DNA from: Acorus gramineus
Lineage: Eukaryota > Streptophyta > Magnoliopsida > Acorales > Acoraceae
Assembly (NCBI GenBank): GCA_030737835.1
Contig: CM060848.1
Span: 14,759,254-14,823,253, forward strand
Reading direction: 5' to 3'
Length of the DNA stretch: 64,000 bases
Below, piece after piece: positions 39,054 to 50,815 of the stretch (the stretch's first letter is position 1; the number at the start of each line of letters is the position of its first letter). The notes beneath the pieces are model-generated. The model did not search any database. It had not been told where the DNA came from and saw nothing but the letters and a program-made list of their open reading frames with translations. The position numbers and the translations under genes were made by a program.

Positions 39054-39739
39054 GATAAAAATAATAATAGCTATAAATATATGATAATTATGTTAAGATA
39101 AAATTTAAATAGTTTGATAATAATCAAGCCCTTGAAATAACGTCAACTCAAATCGAAAGTTTTTTTATTTCTTTGTTGTATTTAGTGATTTGCAATAATT
39201 TATACAAGAATTACAAGAAAATTTTGAAATCTCATTATTCTCATAGTAAAAAAACAATAATAATAAAAAATTAAAAAAAAATGAAGCTTCAAAATTTGAA
39301 AAATGAATATGAAGAAAATAATTGATCAAAAAACAAACAAGAATACCTTTAAGCTTATATTTTGAGAAGAAATCTAAGAGACTTAAATTAGCAATCATTA
39401 AAAATTAAAATAAACAAAAAAATCGCTACATAATCCAAATCATTGATTTTTAAACTCCTAAAAACCAAATATCAATATTCCCTTGAAAACAAAAATTTTC
39501 ACTTTCTTCAAATCTCAAAATTTTCAATGGACATCTATTAAACTCTAACCAATTTGCAGCCATATTTGCATTCACCACATCTACTACGATATATAAAATT
39601 GGTCAACATGGTGTATATTCCTCCATCTCTATATACACTATTTATTTAAAATATAAATTAAATATATATGCATTTATTTCATATGAACATGTACTTTATT
39701 TTTTAAAATATTAATATACTTCATTATATTACACTTAAA

Positions 39740-40400
39740 AAAATCAAATGCATGTGTGGAGGAAAAATCTCGCGCTCTTTCCAAAAGTGTCACGTGTCTT
39801 CATAAATCGGGTAAACGGGTAGCTTAGCCCGGCCCAAAAGTTTGCAACCGAATATTGACCAGCTGAGGAGGGCAACTTGAACGATCGACTATTCGTTCGA
39901 AGAGTCCAGATTGATAATTGACTCCACACTCAAGGTAGCTCGAGCGATCGACCTCTTCCTGGTGAGGACAACTCAGAGTACAAATTCCCCATCAAAGATG
40001 TATCACTGAAGATTAGCCGAAGACAACCAGATCAATAACAACTTGAGGAGGATCAGGGTAAGCCACTAGAGGAGGGTCGGAGTCAGCCATTCTAGCCCCC
40101 TCTGAAACACGATCGTTGGAGCGTCCCCCAGCCCAACTAGCTGAGTGTAGGTCTTGACCTAGCCCTGACCACAAGAGGAGGGGAACCAGTGATATCGTGG
40201 GACAGGGTCAAGACTGCTTTGCCCCGCTGAACTGGCAGAGACGCATCCTGAACTCGACAAGCAATCTGCCACTGCTCATTGTAGTCGCAATTAGAGCAAA
40301 TGAGACGATGTCATGTGGTCACGACATCATAACAAACCTCCATTTTATGTACCTCACGAAATCTTCTATGTTAAAAGAAATTCGCCGAGACAAATAGACA
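39740..40400. other. GC-rich island, possible solo LTR or repeat fragment
   Basis: About 650 bp clearly richer in GC than the surrounding spacer, with AACGATCGAC / GAGCGATCGACC and GAGGAGGGTCGG-type repeated words and no credible protein. It has the feel of a Gypsy-type LTR, but no TG...CA boundaries or flanking duplication can be fixed. Confidence 0.3.
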
Positions 40401-41334
40401 ATTGGATGAAAAAAACATGACCACTCATTTAATTAAAGGAAAAAAAATGAAAAGAGAGGGGACATTCACAATAAGCACTCAAAACATTTCCCCAATCTTT
40501 TGGTTCTAATCATCTTCTTCACTCTATTAATTTATAATTGTATGATGGATTACGCACGGACTGTGTGTAACAATGTCCATTTTAAAATAGTTTATAATGA
40601 AGCTACTATTAAAAGTATTTTTATACTTAAATTTTTTTAAAAAAAATTTGAACAATTTTTAGAGATTAAGCTTTTGAAAAATAATGTTTAATCTTAACCC
40701 GTTATCAATTTTTTTATGCAATCCGGAATTTTAAAGAAATTTTTTTTTATACATAATAATTTCTCCAAAAATCTAATCGTTAATCTTAAAGAATTAATTT
40801 TAAAAATTATTCTAAATGACAAAACTCATTTTTGAAACACGCAATCCTAAAAAAGAGATGACATAATATTTTTATTGCTTTTATAAATCCCACGCAATTT
40901 CAATCTTGTTCATGTGACCCAAAAAATCTAACCACTGAACGGCACACAAGAAGACACGTCGATAGGGTCACAATTGAAGAGTAATATAAGTTCTTAGATT
41001 ATTCGATCATTTGATTTTTTTTTTTTTTTCAAGATCTACAAACTTTGAACGGGCGATAACAGACACGTGCCCTTTTTCACGTCATGAGTCAGACTGAGCC
41101 GTTAAAAAAAAGGGGAACAAAAAGAAAATAAATATTCCTCTCTCTCGTTCTCGATTTTCAGGTCGACCAACCTAAAATCAAAACCCTAAAAATCACTACT
41201 TCCTTTCATCCATCTCTTTTTTTCAGGCACTCTTTCGATCTCCACAGCCTTTTCGATCGACAAGAAACAAAGACCGAATCGATATTTCGTTTCACCCGTC
41301 TTTTTCTGGGGTTTCCACGGCGGTCCATCGAGAG
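40401..41334. other. Spacer and promoter of the MLK/PPK-type kinase gene
   Basis: AT-rich to about 41040, then GC-richer with CACGTGCCC near 41064 (G-box core) and a CTCTCTCTCG tract near 41140. Transcription of the kinase gene probably starts in the last 250 bases. No other gene seen. Confidence 0.4.
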
Positions 41335-41364
41335 ATGATCGGGAACACAACGGGGATCCGGTGA
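41335..41364 (+). promoter_or_regulatory. Upstream ORF 1 of the kinase gene
   Basis: ATG-initiated 9-codon frame (MIGNTTGIR, TGA stop) entirely within the leader. Ribosomes meet it before the main start at 41412. Confidence 0.5.
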
Positions 41365-41373
41365 GGGCGGGCG

Positions 41374-41457
41374 ATGAAGTTTGGATCCCCGGCTTGCATG
41401 GGTGAAGAAGGATGCCTGAGCTCCGGACTGGGGTACGCCGACGAGGCCGCGCCCTGA
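41374..41457 (+). promoter_or_regulatory. Upstream ORF 2, overlapping the kinase start
   Basis: 27-codon frame beginning [13 protein letters not shown] and stopping at TGA 41455-41457. It overlaps the main ATG (41412) by 46 bases in another frame, so ribosomes translating it bypass the kinase start. The main start is supported by the family N-terminus MPELR. Confidence 0.5.
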
Positions 41458-44400
41458 AGACGACCGTCGATCCGCCTCGGAACACCAGGAGGGCTACCCG
41501 TGGCAGTCCGATCGCGGCGGCTGCCACAGCGGCGGGGAACCGCGTGACGACGAGAGCCGCGGCGGCGCGGAAGCCGAGGACGAGAGCCGCGGCCGCGGCG
41601 GAGGCTGAGGAGAAGAAGGAGGAGGAGGAGGAGGAGAAGAAGCAGAAGAAGAATCTGGTAGAGGAGGAGGAGGAGGAGAAAGGGAAGGTGAACGCGGAGA
41701 GTCCTGTTGAAAAGAAGGAAGTAGGGATCGTTGAACGAGGTGGAAAGGGGGTTCGGGTTGAAGAGGAGAAAAAAATGGCTGGTGATAGTGGTGGATTGAG
41801 TGCTAACAAGGCGGGGACTCAAGAGGATGAGGGGAGCACCACTCCTTTCCCTGAAAAGGTGAGTTTTGATCCTCAACAATGTGATTTATTTTTACACTAT
41901 TGTGATTCTTTGGGTTTTGATATTTCAAGGAATAGGTTGTTTTCTTGTTTGCCGAGACTATGATTTTGGTCACTGCTGTTTACTATAAATATAATCAGTT
42001 TTGGATTAGTTTTATCAAACAATTCATGTAAGCGATTGATCGATCAAAAAAATTACAATCAAAATTGGGACTAACAATATGGTATTGATAGTTGTCCGGG
42101 TTTGAATGAATTGATGTGGTGGTTGAATTCAGTGTCAGCCAATCATTTTATATATTCTTTAGAATAATGTCTTTGTGTGAATGTGTTAAATGAATGATAA
42201 AACTCAGGAATATATTTGCCTTAGTAATCTCGTGAAGTCGGGGAGGGGCAGTTAGCCGTTTATTCATTGTTTAGAGCAATGGGCTGGTCCTGTGCATTGT
42301 TTTGCTTTCTCAGTGGCATGGTTATCTTATCAATTATTTAATTATTATCTCATTGTTCTTGTAAATTTGTGGTCTTTTTTCACAGCATTTTATCAAGTAA
42401 ATGATCTCTTGAAAACTGCTTTTCTCAGTGTGCATGCTTTAATCGATTTGACAATTTTTTCTCTTTTCATCCAGCTGATAAATTTGTTTTTGTTATGGTG
42501 GCTTTTCCCTCCTTTCATTTTTTTTTTTGAAGTATGTTTTTTGTTAACTCGTTCTTAAACTGTATTTTTCATTTTCTTTTAACTTCGGCATGGGTATCTA
42601 CACGTGCTATAATTCATCAAGATTTCTTTTTCTTAATTATTGGTCATTTTTGGTTTTCGTCATTTATATAATGTCTATGTTGTAAATTTACCATGGCTTG
42701 TACGCATCTCATGGACTGCTATAGGTGGCTGATGAAACATGTGCATTCATTTCACCATCAGCTGTCACCCTGTCAAAATTCATAGCTTTTATCATTGGGT
42801 CATATAGTGTTCTCTCCCTCTCTTCCTCCTTGTGTCGTCCATAAAGTAGACATTTAACCTGATGGGTGCTGACCCATAATTTCTTGTGTCATTCTCCAGG
42901 TCCAGGTTGGTGGATCTCCAGTCTACAAGATCGATAGGAAGTTGGGAAAAGGGGGGTTTGGACAGGTTTTTGTTGGTCGCCGCGTCACTGGAGGCAGTGA
43001 ACGTGCAACAGGATCAGGGGCTTTGGAGGTAATGCCTTTCCTATTTTGGATGTTAATCATATTATCATCGGGATTTTTTATATTAAATGAGCTCCAAATA
43101 TTCCATTATTCATGTGCATATATAATCTCCCATCGTGTGCTACTTTCATAAATACTTTGTACTCTTTTTTTTTTTTTTTAATAAAGATTCAGAGGGCTTT
43201 CATTTTATTTGATAGGGAGTCCCTAGTTGCCATTTCAAAAAAAAAAAAAAATGAAAGAAAGAAAGAAAGAAGAGAAATAAGAGAAGAAAAGAAGATAGGG
43301 ATTCCTAGTTTCGCTCAAAAAAGAAATCTTTTATAACAGAACACTTTTTTTTTTTTAAAAAAGAAACTTCCCAACTGTCAGCTGTTTTACTCTTTGTAGA
43401 TTACTTATTTACTTCTATTTCAGGTTGCTTTAAAATTTGAGCATCGGAACAGCAAAGGCTGCAATTATGGTCCTCCATATGAATGGCAAGTTTACAGGTA
43501 CATGTACCCTCTGCAGCTATAACATCGTATGCACATATATTTGTGATCTACGTGTGCTTGATTCTTCTCATTTTCCTTCGAGCAGCACTCTTGGTGGAAG
43601 TCATGGTGTGCCCAAGGTGCATTACAAAGGGCGTCAAGGTGACTACTATATAATGGTATGTTGTCTTCTATGGATGTACTAATTTTTCCCTAATGGAATG
43701 CAGCTCGTAACATCTCATACATTCTTTTTTATGTTTTCTTGATTGTTTGTCTTGCTAGGTCATGGATATGCTAGGTCCTAGTTTATGGGACAAATGGAAT
43801 GCTTCAGGTCAAGCGTGAGTATCTTTCCATCATGTCTCCTAAGCTTTGAAGCATTGAATAAAATGAATGCACTTTGCCACCATTAAAATAGCTTATTATT
43901 AATCCAAGCTCTGTTTTAATAAATTTATTTAAGGATGTAAGGGATATTATTGCAAAGGTTTAGAGACGCCAACTCCAAGAGCTTGGGAATATGCATAAAT
44001 TTTTTTGACACGATACATTTTTAGAATCAACTTGTTGTATTTTTGTTTGTTAATTTTAATTGGCTGTTAAAGTGTCTCAAATTGTAGACCATATCTGAAA
44101 TGTGCTTTATTGTCTTCTCGTTTAGATGTTACAAGTCTAGTTGAGTTAAAGAAGTATGCATGAGCTTAATTTGTATAGCCAAAGACCCTACCTGTTAAAT
44201 GGTCCTGGCTAAATAATTCAAGTGGGTTTCTCACACCACCTGACCTTTTAGAAACTTTGCACCATCCATAGAGGGTTGATTTCAACATTCATAGTTCAAC
44301 GATGTCTGAAGACTTTTTAATCTCTTTACATGGACTCAATAGGCTGGCACACTCTTGTAATGACTTGTTGTTTTCATTTTCTCATTCAAAAAATGTGCGA

Positions 44401-47400
44401 CAATATTTTATGATAACACGTATGTAAAATAGAGATTTTCCACATATCGGAGCCCTCTTAATGGAGGTCATCTTACTAGGATGAAGCATGACAGATTTTT
44501 TTTTTTTGGTTCTATTTTTTTTTGTGAAAAATGGTAGACAAATTTCCCCTTGATTTATATTTCTCACAAAGTGAAGTATTAAGGTTTGAGTTAAGTTGTA
44601 AAGCCTAAAGAGGGAAAGGAACAAAAGTATCACCCCCTCCGGCGGCCCTGAGATATAAGAAACCGATGACTTCCACGTTCAAGCAGAGGAGAGATCCATC
44701 TGAGAGTGTTGAGGCCAAACAATCCTGCAACACTTTGACTCGCGACATGTCTCTCAAGATGTCAATCCTTTTAGCCCCCGCAATATGTTGACCCCTATCC
44801 GATATAAGACTCGTTGTCAATTCCCATGGATTGTCGGTCTCGATGCCGACTAGGCCTGTCGCGAGTCGGGGTTTGGTCTGGATCAGGGTGGACCCATACC
44901 CGACTCAACAGGGTACAGGGGGTCCATCTGATCCGGGTCCAATACAGGATTCGGTGGACCTTGGTGGAAACACGCCTGGGTCCGGACCTGGCAGACCCGG
45001 GTTTGACCTGATACATGAAGTGCTTCTTCATTTTCCCTGTTTGGCACAACACAACCATGGTTGATTTTTAGAGGGCGACAACCCCATTTCGTGATAAGAA
45101 GAGGGCGTCTATGTGTGATCGATTCTTAAAGGGCAGCAGCCCGGTTTTATGATTCAATTGTGTTGTGTTTTTCAATCACTTGTAGGATTTCATTCTTTCA
45201 TCCTTTGATTTCTTTAGTTGTGCATGCGTTATGTGCCTGTGATAAACTCATGTTGTTCATAGGAAACAATATCACTTTGGATGAAGGTGTTTTAATATGC
45301 TAAATGGGATTAAGTTGTAAGGAGATCCCCCGTCTCCTTTTTTCGGGGGTTTCTTGGAATAAGATTCACCTATATTTTCTTTTAAAAAAATGCTGAAAGG
45401 GATAAAATTACTCAAACTAGTGAATTAGAAAGAAAAAAAATGAAAAATTTATCATATATGAAAAGCTATATGCATGATTTGATCATGGTGGTTCAGAACT
45501 TCATATTCGGCCGGTGGTGACAAAGAAGGGGTGTGGGATGAGGAGGCTTAGGAGCAGAGTGGGACATGTGATCGTGGTGGCGGAGGAGAAATGTTGGCTG
45601 TTTGTCATGTATGCATTTCTAAATGTGTTTCATGCATTTAAGTGTTTGAGGAAATGTCTGTTCATATTTGTCGAGTCTGGATCTATGGGAACGGGATGTG
45701 GTGGACCCGACTTGATTTCTCTAACAAGTCAGTCGGGTTTGAACCTACTTTGGTCATGGGTCCACAATTTCGGATCTGGAGCTCTCTTACCTATTGACAG
45801 GCCTAGCCCTGACACATCCCCGAGCAATGGCCATAACTGCCATAACTGCCTTGTCACTGAGCATTGGCACATCAAGTGATCAACTGTCTTTGAAACTCAT
45901 TCACATCGGCTCCTCCGGTCTCCATTTAGATCTATACACCTTCGTTAGAATGCCTCTGAAATACCAACCACTTGAGCCCCTTGACTTTGATGGGTATCTA
46001 AGGGCACCGGAATTCTTTCACCTTCTCCTGTCATGCTGTGATTTGGTTCGACGAGTTTCCTCCACCATTGGTATCCTTCACAGACACAATATCCCCCTAT
46101 AGGCTTGATCGATCGTACCGCCATGTTTGAACATATGGCTGATGAATGCATCATTTTTTATACTTGTGTAGGGGTGTGTGTATTTTTTTTTTTTTTTTGA
46201 AAATAGGTTAGGGCATTATATCATCAAGTAATGAAACCATGCCCCACACAACAGGAACGATGGCTCTCCAAAACAGGAAAAAGACCACACTGATTACTCT
46301 ACAAATGTTCCACTTGAAACAATTTTATTTTACAACCTACCCTCCCCCCAGAGTGGACATTATATCTTCATTCCTTATTATATGAATTTCATAATCCTGA
46401 AGCAAATACAATATACCTGCCCAGATGTTTTCTCAATATGCTTTCATTCTTGAATATCACCTCGTTACATGCACTCCATGTTCCTCAACACACATGAGGT
46501 ATATATATATACTTATGTAAATAACATTACTTATTTATTCATTTAATGCCGTGTCTTTGCTGTATCATATCCTTTTTTTTTACTATATGTGTCATCATGC
46601 CTGTCTCGTGTTTGTGTCCATCCTTTATAGCCTAGAGGTAAGTATTGCATTGATGATGCGGATATAGCACACAAGACATTAATTTGGCCTATTACTGTAT
46701 AATCTTCACATGAGTGGGAATTTTTATTGATTCATACTATGGAGGGGCACATGTAGAATATGCAGAGAGGTGTAGAGCACTTGGATGTTCCACATAATTT
46801 ATGTTTAGTTTTCTGCTGATGTATTTTTTTTATTAACTATGACTTCATTATATGTGGAATGAATGTTTGGGATTTCAGGATGTCTTCTGAAATGGTGGCT
46901 TGTATTGCTGTTGAGTCTATTTCAATCCTTGAGAAGATGCACTCTAAAGGGTAAGTAATTCATCAAATGTTACAGCTATGAAAATTTTCTTACAGTTTGT
47001 CCTTTATGAAGCAGATTCTTCTTTTGTGTATGGTTGTTCTTTTCTTTCAAGAGGATTTTATGGCTGCTGTTTCACTTGATTTTTTGCATCATGTTTGTTT
47101 TTGATGTTAGTTATGTTCATGGAGATGTGAAGCCTGAGAACTTTCTACTTGGCCAGCCATCCACCACTCAAGAGAAGAAGCTATTTCTTGTCGACCTAGG
47201 ATTAGGTATAAAAATCTTACTTTGGGTGTTGTTCTGGTTTTTTGAGATGTAATCTTTCTTTCTTCGTGAATTCTCAATATACAATGGATTTGCAGCAACA
47301 AAATGGAGAGATGGTGGAACAAGTCAGCATGTTGACTATGATCAACGTCCAGATGTTTTCAGGTGGGCAAGTGGTTTTTGTTGTTATTTAGTAGAGTAAG

Positions 47401-50400
47401 CTGAAAGCTAAAGATTATATTTTGGTCATTCATGCTATAATTTTTTTGCAGAGGAACAGTTAGATATGCCAGTGTTCATGCTCACTTGGGAAGAACTGCA
47501 AGCAGACGAGATGATCTGGAATCTCTTGCTTATACCCTCATTTTTCTTCACCGGGGCAGGTTACCATGGCAGGGATACCAGGTACTGAATTCTTTCATTC
47601 TTCTTTTATGTTCACATATCAAGAAGAATGTCCAAAATCTCATTTTATTTTGAACTTACATCATCTGTCTTCTCAGGGTGACAACAAATCTTTCCTAGTT
47701 TGCAAGAAGAAGATGGCGACCTCTCCTGAAATGCTCTGTTGTTTCTGTCCACCACCTTTTAGGCAGTTTCTTGAGATTGTGGTGAACATGAAATTTGATG
47801 AGGAACCTAACTACTCCAAGCTAATATCATTATTTGATGGCTTAATTGGACCAAACCCAGCCACTAGGCCTATCAATACTGAAGGTGCTCAGAAGGTATT
47901 TTTCATTTGTATGCATGATCACTGCTGGTAATGTGATATAGTCTGGCATCTTTTCATTCATTGGTTGATAAATGCTTGGCATTCTGTAGAATATATATAT
48001 ATTTTTAATGAATGAATGTTGTCGAAATATTTGCTTGCTAGATAATCTACCAGGTTGGTCAGAAACGGGGTAGGTTAACCATCGATGAAGAAGATGATGG
48101 GCAACCTAAGAAGAAGGTTCGTATGGGGGTTCCTGCAACTCAGTGGATATCGGTCTACAATGCCAGGCTACCTATGAAACAGAGGTGACTTGTACCCTGA
48201 AAAGTCATTAGCAAATATTGTAAAATGATTGTGCATGCATACTCATGGTAGTTATGACTCCATTACCTATTAATTTGGAGAAATATTAGATGTTTAGCCC
48301 CTACTAGGTTTGGGAATTAGAATGATGAATAGAAATAGCTATTATTGACAGTTTAAAGTTACTTGAACCCTCCTATTCGAATGATTATTCTAAGTTTTAT
48401 ATTCTCCAAACATTAAGAAAATTGATCTGTGTCGTGCACTGTAGGTGGGAATAGGGTCAAACCAGATCAAATGCATTTTTGTGCCACCAATGGAATAGAG
48501 CACAGACCTATCTATATTCCTATCCTTATTCAGGGCTGTTGATGTACACAGTGGGGTGCTCAGTGCCAGTTTTGAAGGCTACTTTTCATTCTGGAAGGTC
48601 TGCGTGTTGATTGGAGTTCGTGTTCCTCTTTCATTTTTTTGCATGTATGCCCTCCGAAAAGTGGCAGTTTGCAGAATTACCCATTTTCAAACCTGATATC
48701 TCCAATACCCTCTAAATTGAAAGCCGTTGCTCTCCCCCCCCCCCCGAAAATAATAATAATAAATAATAATAATAATAAAAAAAAATACAGTGATCTATAG
48801 AAGCGGTCAATTTCTTATGAACCACTCTTGGCAGTCTTGTATTTATTTTTTCTTTCTATTACATTGTATCAAGCAGTAGTCTATCATTTCAGTAGAATTG
48901 GTGGGTACCACCTTTGAGTAAAAAAATATCATTCTTGAATGCTGAACTATATTGTTTGTAATCCTTGCAATCATTTTTTTTTTGCCCAAAACTGATTACA
49001 GTCTTTAATTAATTATCAGCCCCACCACTACATTGACCGAAGCTTACTTGCTTTGTTGTTTTTCAATTAGGTATCACTACAATGTGGCAGATGCACGATT
49101 GGCACAACACGTGGAGAGAGGGAATGAAGATGGTCTGCTCATAAGTTGTGTAGCATCCTGCTCCAATCTCTGGGCACTCATTATGGATGCTGGGACTAAT
49201 TTCACGTCCCAGGTCTATGAACTGTCACCAGTCTTCCTTCACAAGGTAAGATCCACAATTTCAGATGGAGTAAACGTTTGCTGTGCATGTGCTTGCTGTG
49301 AGCGCAGGGCATTTTTAACTCTAGATCTCCCAAGTATTGCAGGAATGGATCATGGAACAGTGGGAAAAAAATTATTACATCAGTTCTATTGCTGGTTCAA
49401 ACAATGGAAGCTCTCTTGTTGTGATGTCAAAAGGTGAGAATCACCTTTTTTTTCGTGGAGCAGTCTTTGATTCCCCCCCCCCCCCCTGATCAGCGATGAT
49501 TTACCATCTAATCTGACATGTCCTGAGATTTTAATTCAGTCGTCATATTTTTGCTAACTGTTTTTTGTTTTTATTTTTCCTGGTTGATTTTTCTCCTGAT
49601 GGCATCCCAGGACCCCTCAGTGAAAAGGGGTACTCTACCTGCCAAGAGGTGTTATCATTTGTGTTAAAGCATTTGATATATGGAATTGTTATTGTGGTCT
49701 TCAACTCCTTGTTATTGTCATCATTGATAATGTTTTTTTGGGACATCTCATTTTCTCAGTAGCATCTGATATATGAACAATTTTTTATTCATGATAAAGA
49801 ACTTCTAGTTCGTTTTTAATTTTGATAAATCTCGACTAGTGCATTATTTAGCTCTGAGAATTAGTGGTGCGATTTGCTCTTTCTGGAATTCTATTTTTTA
49901 TGAGCCTGATGATGTGTTTTTGGGTAAACATCTGGTAATCAATATTTTATTTTTCCAGGCACTACTTATACACAACAGTCCTACAAAGTGAGTGATTCTT
50001 TCCCCTTCAAATGGATAAACAAGAAATGGAGAGAAGGATTTCATGTAACATCAATGGCCACTGCTGGAAGCCGTTGGGGTATTGTTATGTCTCGCAATGC
50101 TGGATTTAATGATCAGGTATATCTGACTATTTCAAAATCCATTGGCTGCTTATCGGATTGACTTATAATTGATCCATGACAAACTTGCACTGAACAAAAT
50201 CTTAAAGCTTTTTTTTATTTGGCCATTTCTTGTAATTTTAGAATGTGTGTCAATGCTACATTCTTCTGGTTAACTATAGTCACTTTCAGCTTCTTCTTTT
50301 TTTTCCCCCACGGTGAAATTGTATTATCAAACTGTAGAATTTCAAGTTCATTGACTGCAATGATTTTCCACGTGGTGGTGCCCCCTTTTTTTCCGCAGGG

Positions 50401-50815
50401 GGAAGAGGGGGGGGGGGGGATTGTTGTTAAATTAACATCTTTTTTATTCTGTCATTCAGGTTGTCGAACTTGATTTCCTCTATCCAAGTGAGGGCATCCA
50501 CCGGCGTTGGGACAACGGGTTTCGAATCACAGCAACAGCCGCGACGTGGGACCAGGCTGCTCTGATCCTTAGTGTCCCAAAGCGCAAGCCCGGGGATGAA
50601 ACTCAGGAGACGCTGCGCACATCTGCATTTCCTAGCCAACACGTCAAGGTGAATAAAAATCAAACTAGTAACTAATAAGTAAATTATCGTATGAAATCTT
50701 CTCACATGCTGTTTTGATCTTGGGCCAAAAATTAATCTGGATTGTGGTGTTACAGGAAAAATGGGCCAAGAACCTCTATCTTGCATCAGTGTGCTATGGT
50801 CGTACAGTATCTTAA
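41412..50815 (+). CDS. MUT9-like / photoregulatory (MLK/PPK, HD16-type) casein-kinase-1-like Ser/Thr kinase
   Basis: Sixteen exons: 41412-41858, 42900-43028, 43424-43497, 43586-43655, 43759-43814, 46879-46950, 47111-47205, 47296-47362, 47452-47581, 47677-47895, 48042-48184, 49071-49245, 49343-49433, 49959-50116, 50460-50648 and 50756-50815. All are GT-AG and in phase, giving 724 residues. The family N-terminus [13 protein letters not shown] is followed by an Ala/Arg- and Glu-rich low-complexity region (likely nuclear). The kinase domain has glycine loop GKGGFG (166-170 region), VALK with Lys196, catalytic loop HGDVKPEN (286-293) and DLG instead of DFG (311-313). HGD and DLG replacing HRD and DFG are typical of this branch. 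The C-terminal domain ([20 protein letters not shown] through [19 protein letters not shown]) is the MLK/HD16 hallmark. Relatives phosphorylate histone H3 and clock/photoreceptor proteins and affect flowering. Two uORFs precede it; intron 5 is 3.06 kb and holds transposon pieces. Confidence 0.95.
44851..45805. mobile_element. hAT-like non-autonomous element in kinase intron 5
   Basis: Perfect 10-bp terminal inverted repeats TAGGCCTGTC / GACAGGCCTA. Subterminal regions carry GGGTCC, GACCCGGGT and CCCGACT words as in plant hAT elements. Flanking octamers ATGCCGAC and GCCCTGAC match at only 4 of 8 positions. No transposase motifs seen. Confidence 0.55.
46180..46497 (-). mobile_element. LINE 3' end in kinase intron 5
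   Basis: The T-run at about 46178-46198 is the poly-A on the minus strand. Upstream on that strand, a 3' UTR follows an ORF2 tail reading [20 protein letters not shown], ending in TGA. The matching part is truncated on the 5' side near 46497, where an in-frame stop also occurs. Antisense to the kinase gene. Target duplication not clear. Confidence 0.65.

Noticed and set aside
41186-41879. Long minus-strand Ser/Phe- and Leu-rich frames opposite kinase exon 1
   Set aside because: Shadow frames of a Glu/Ala/Arg-rich exon; low complexity and no family motif.
43165-43330. T-run and (GAAA)n stretch in a kinase intron
   Set aside because: Simple-sequence microsatellite; not enough structure to call an element.
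48309-48412. Short inverted GTTTGG...CCAAAC segment in a kinase intron
   Set aside because: Could be a tiny MITE, but the inverted repeats are short and no target duplication is visible.
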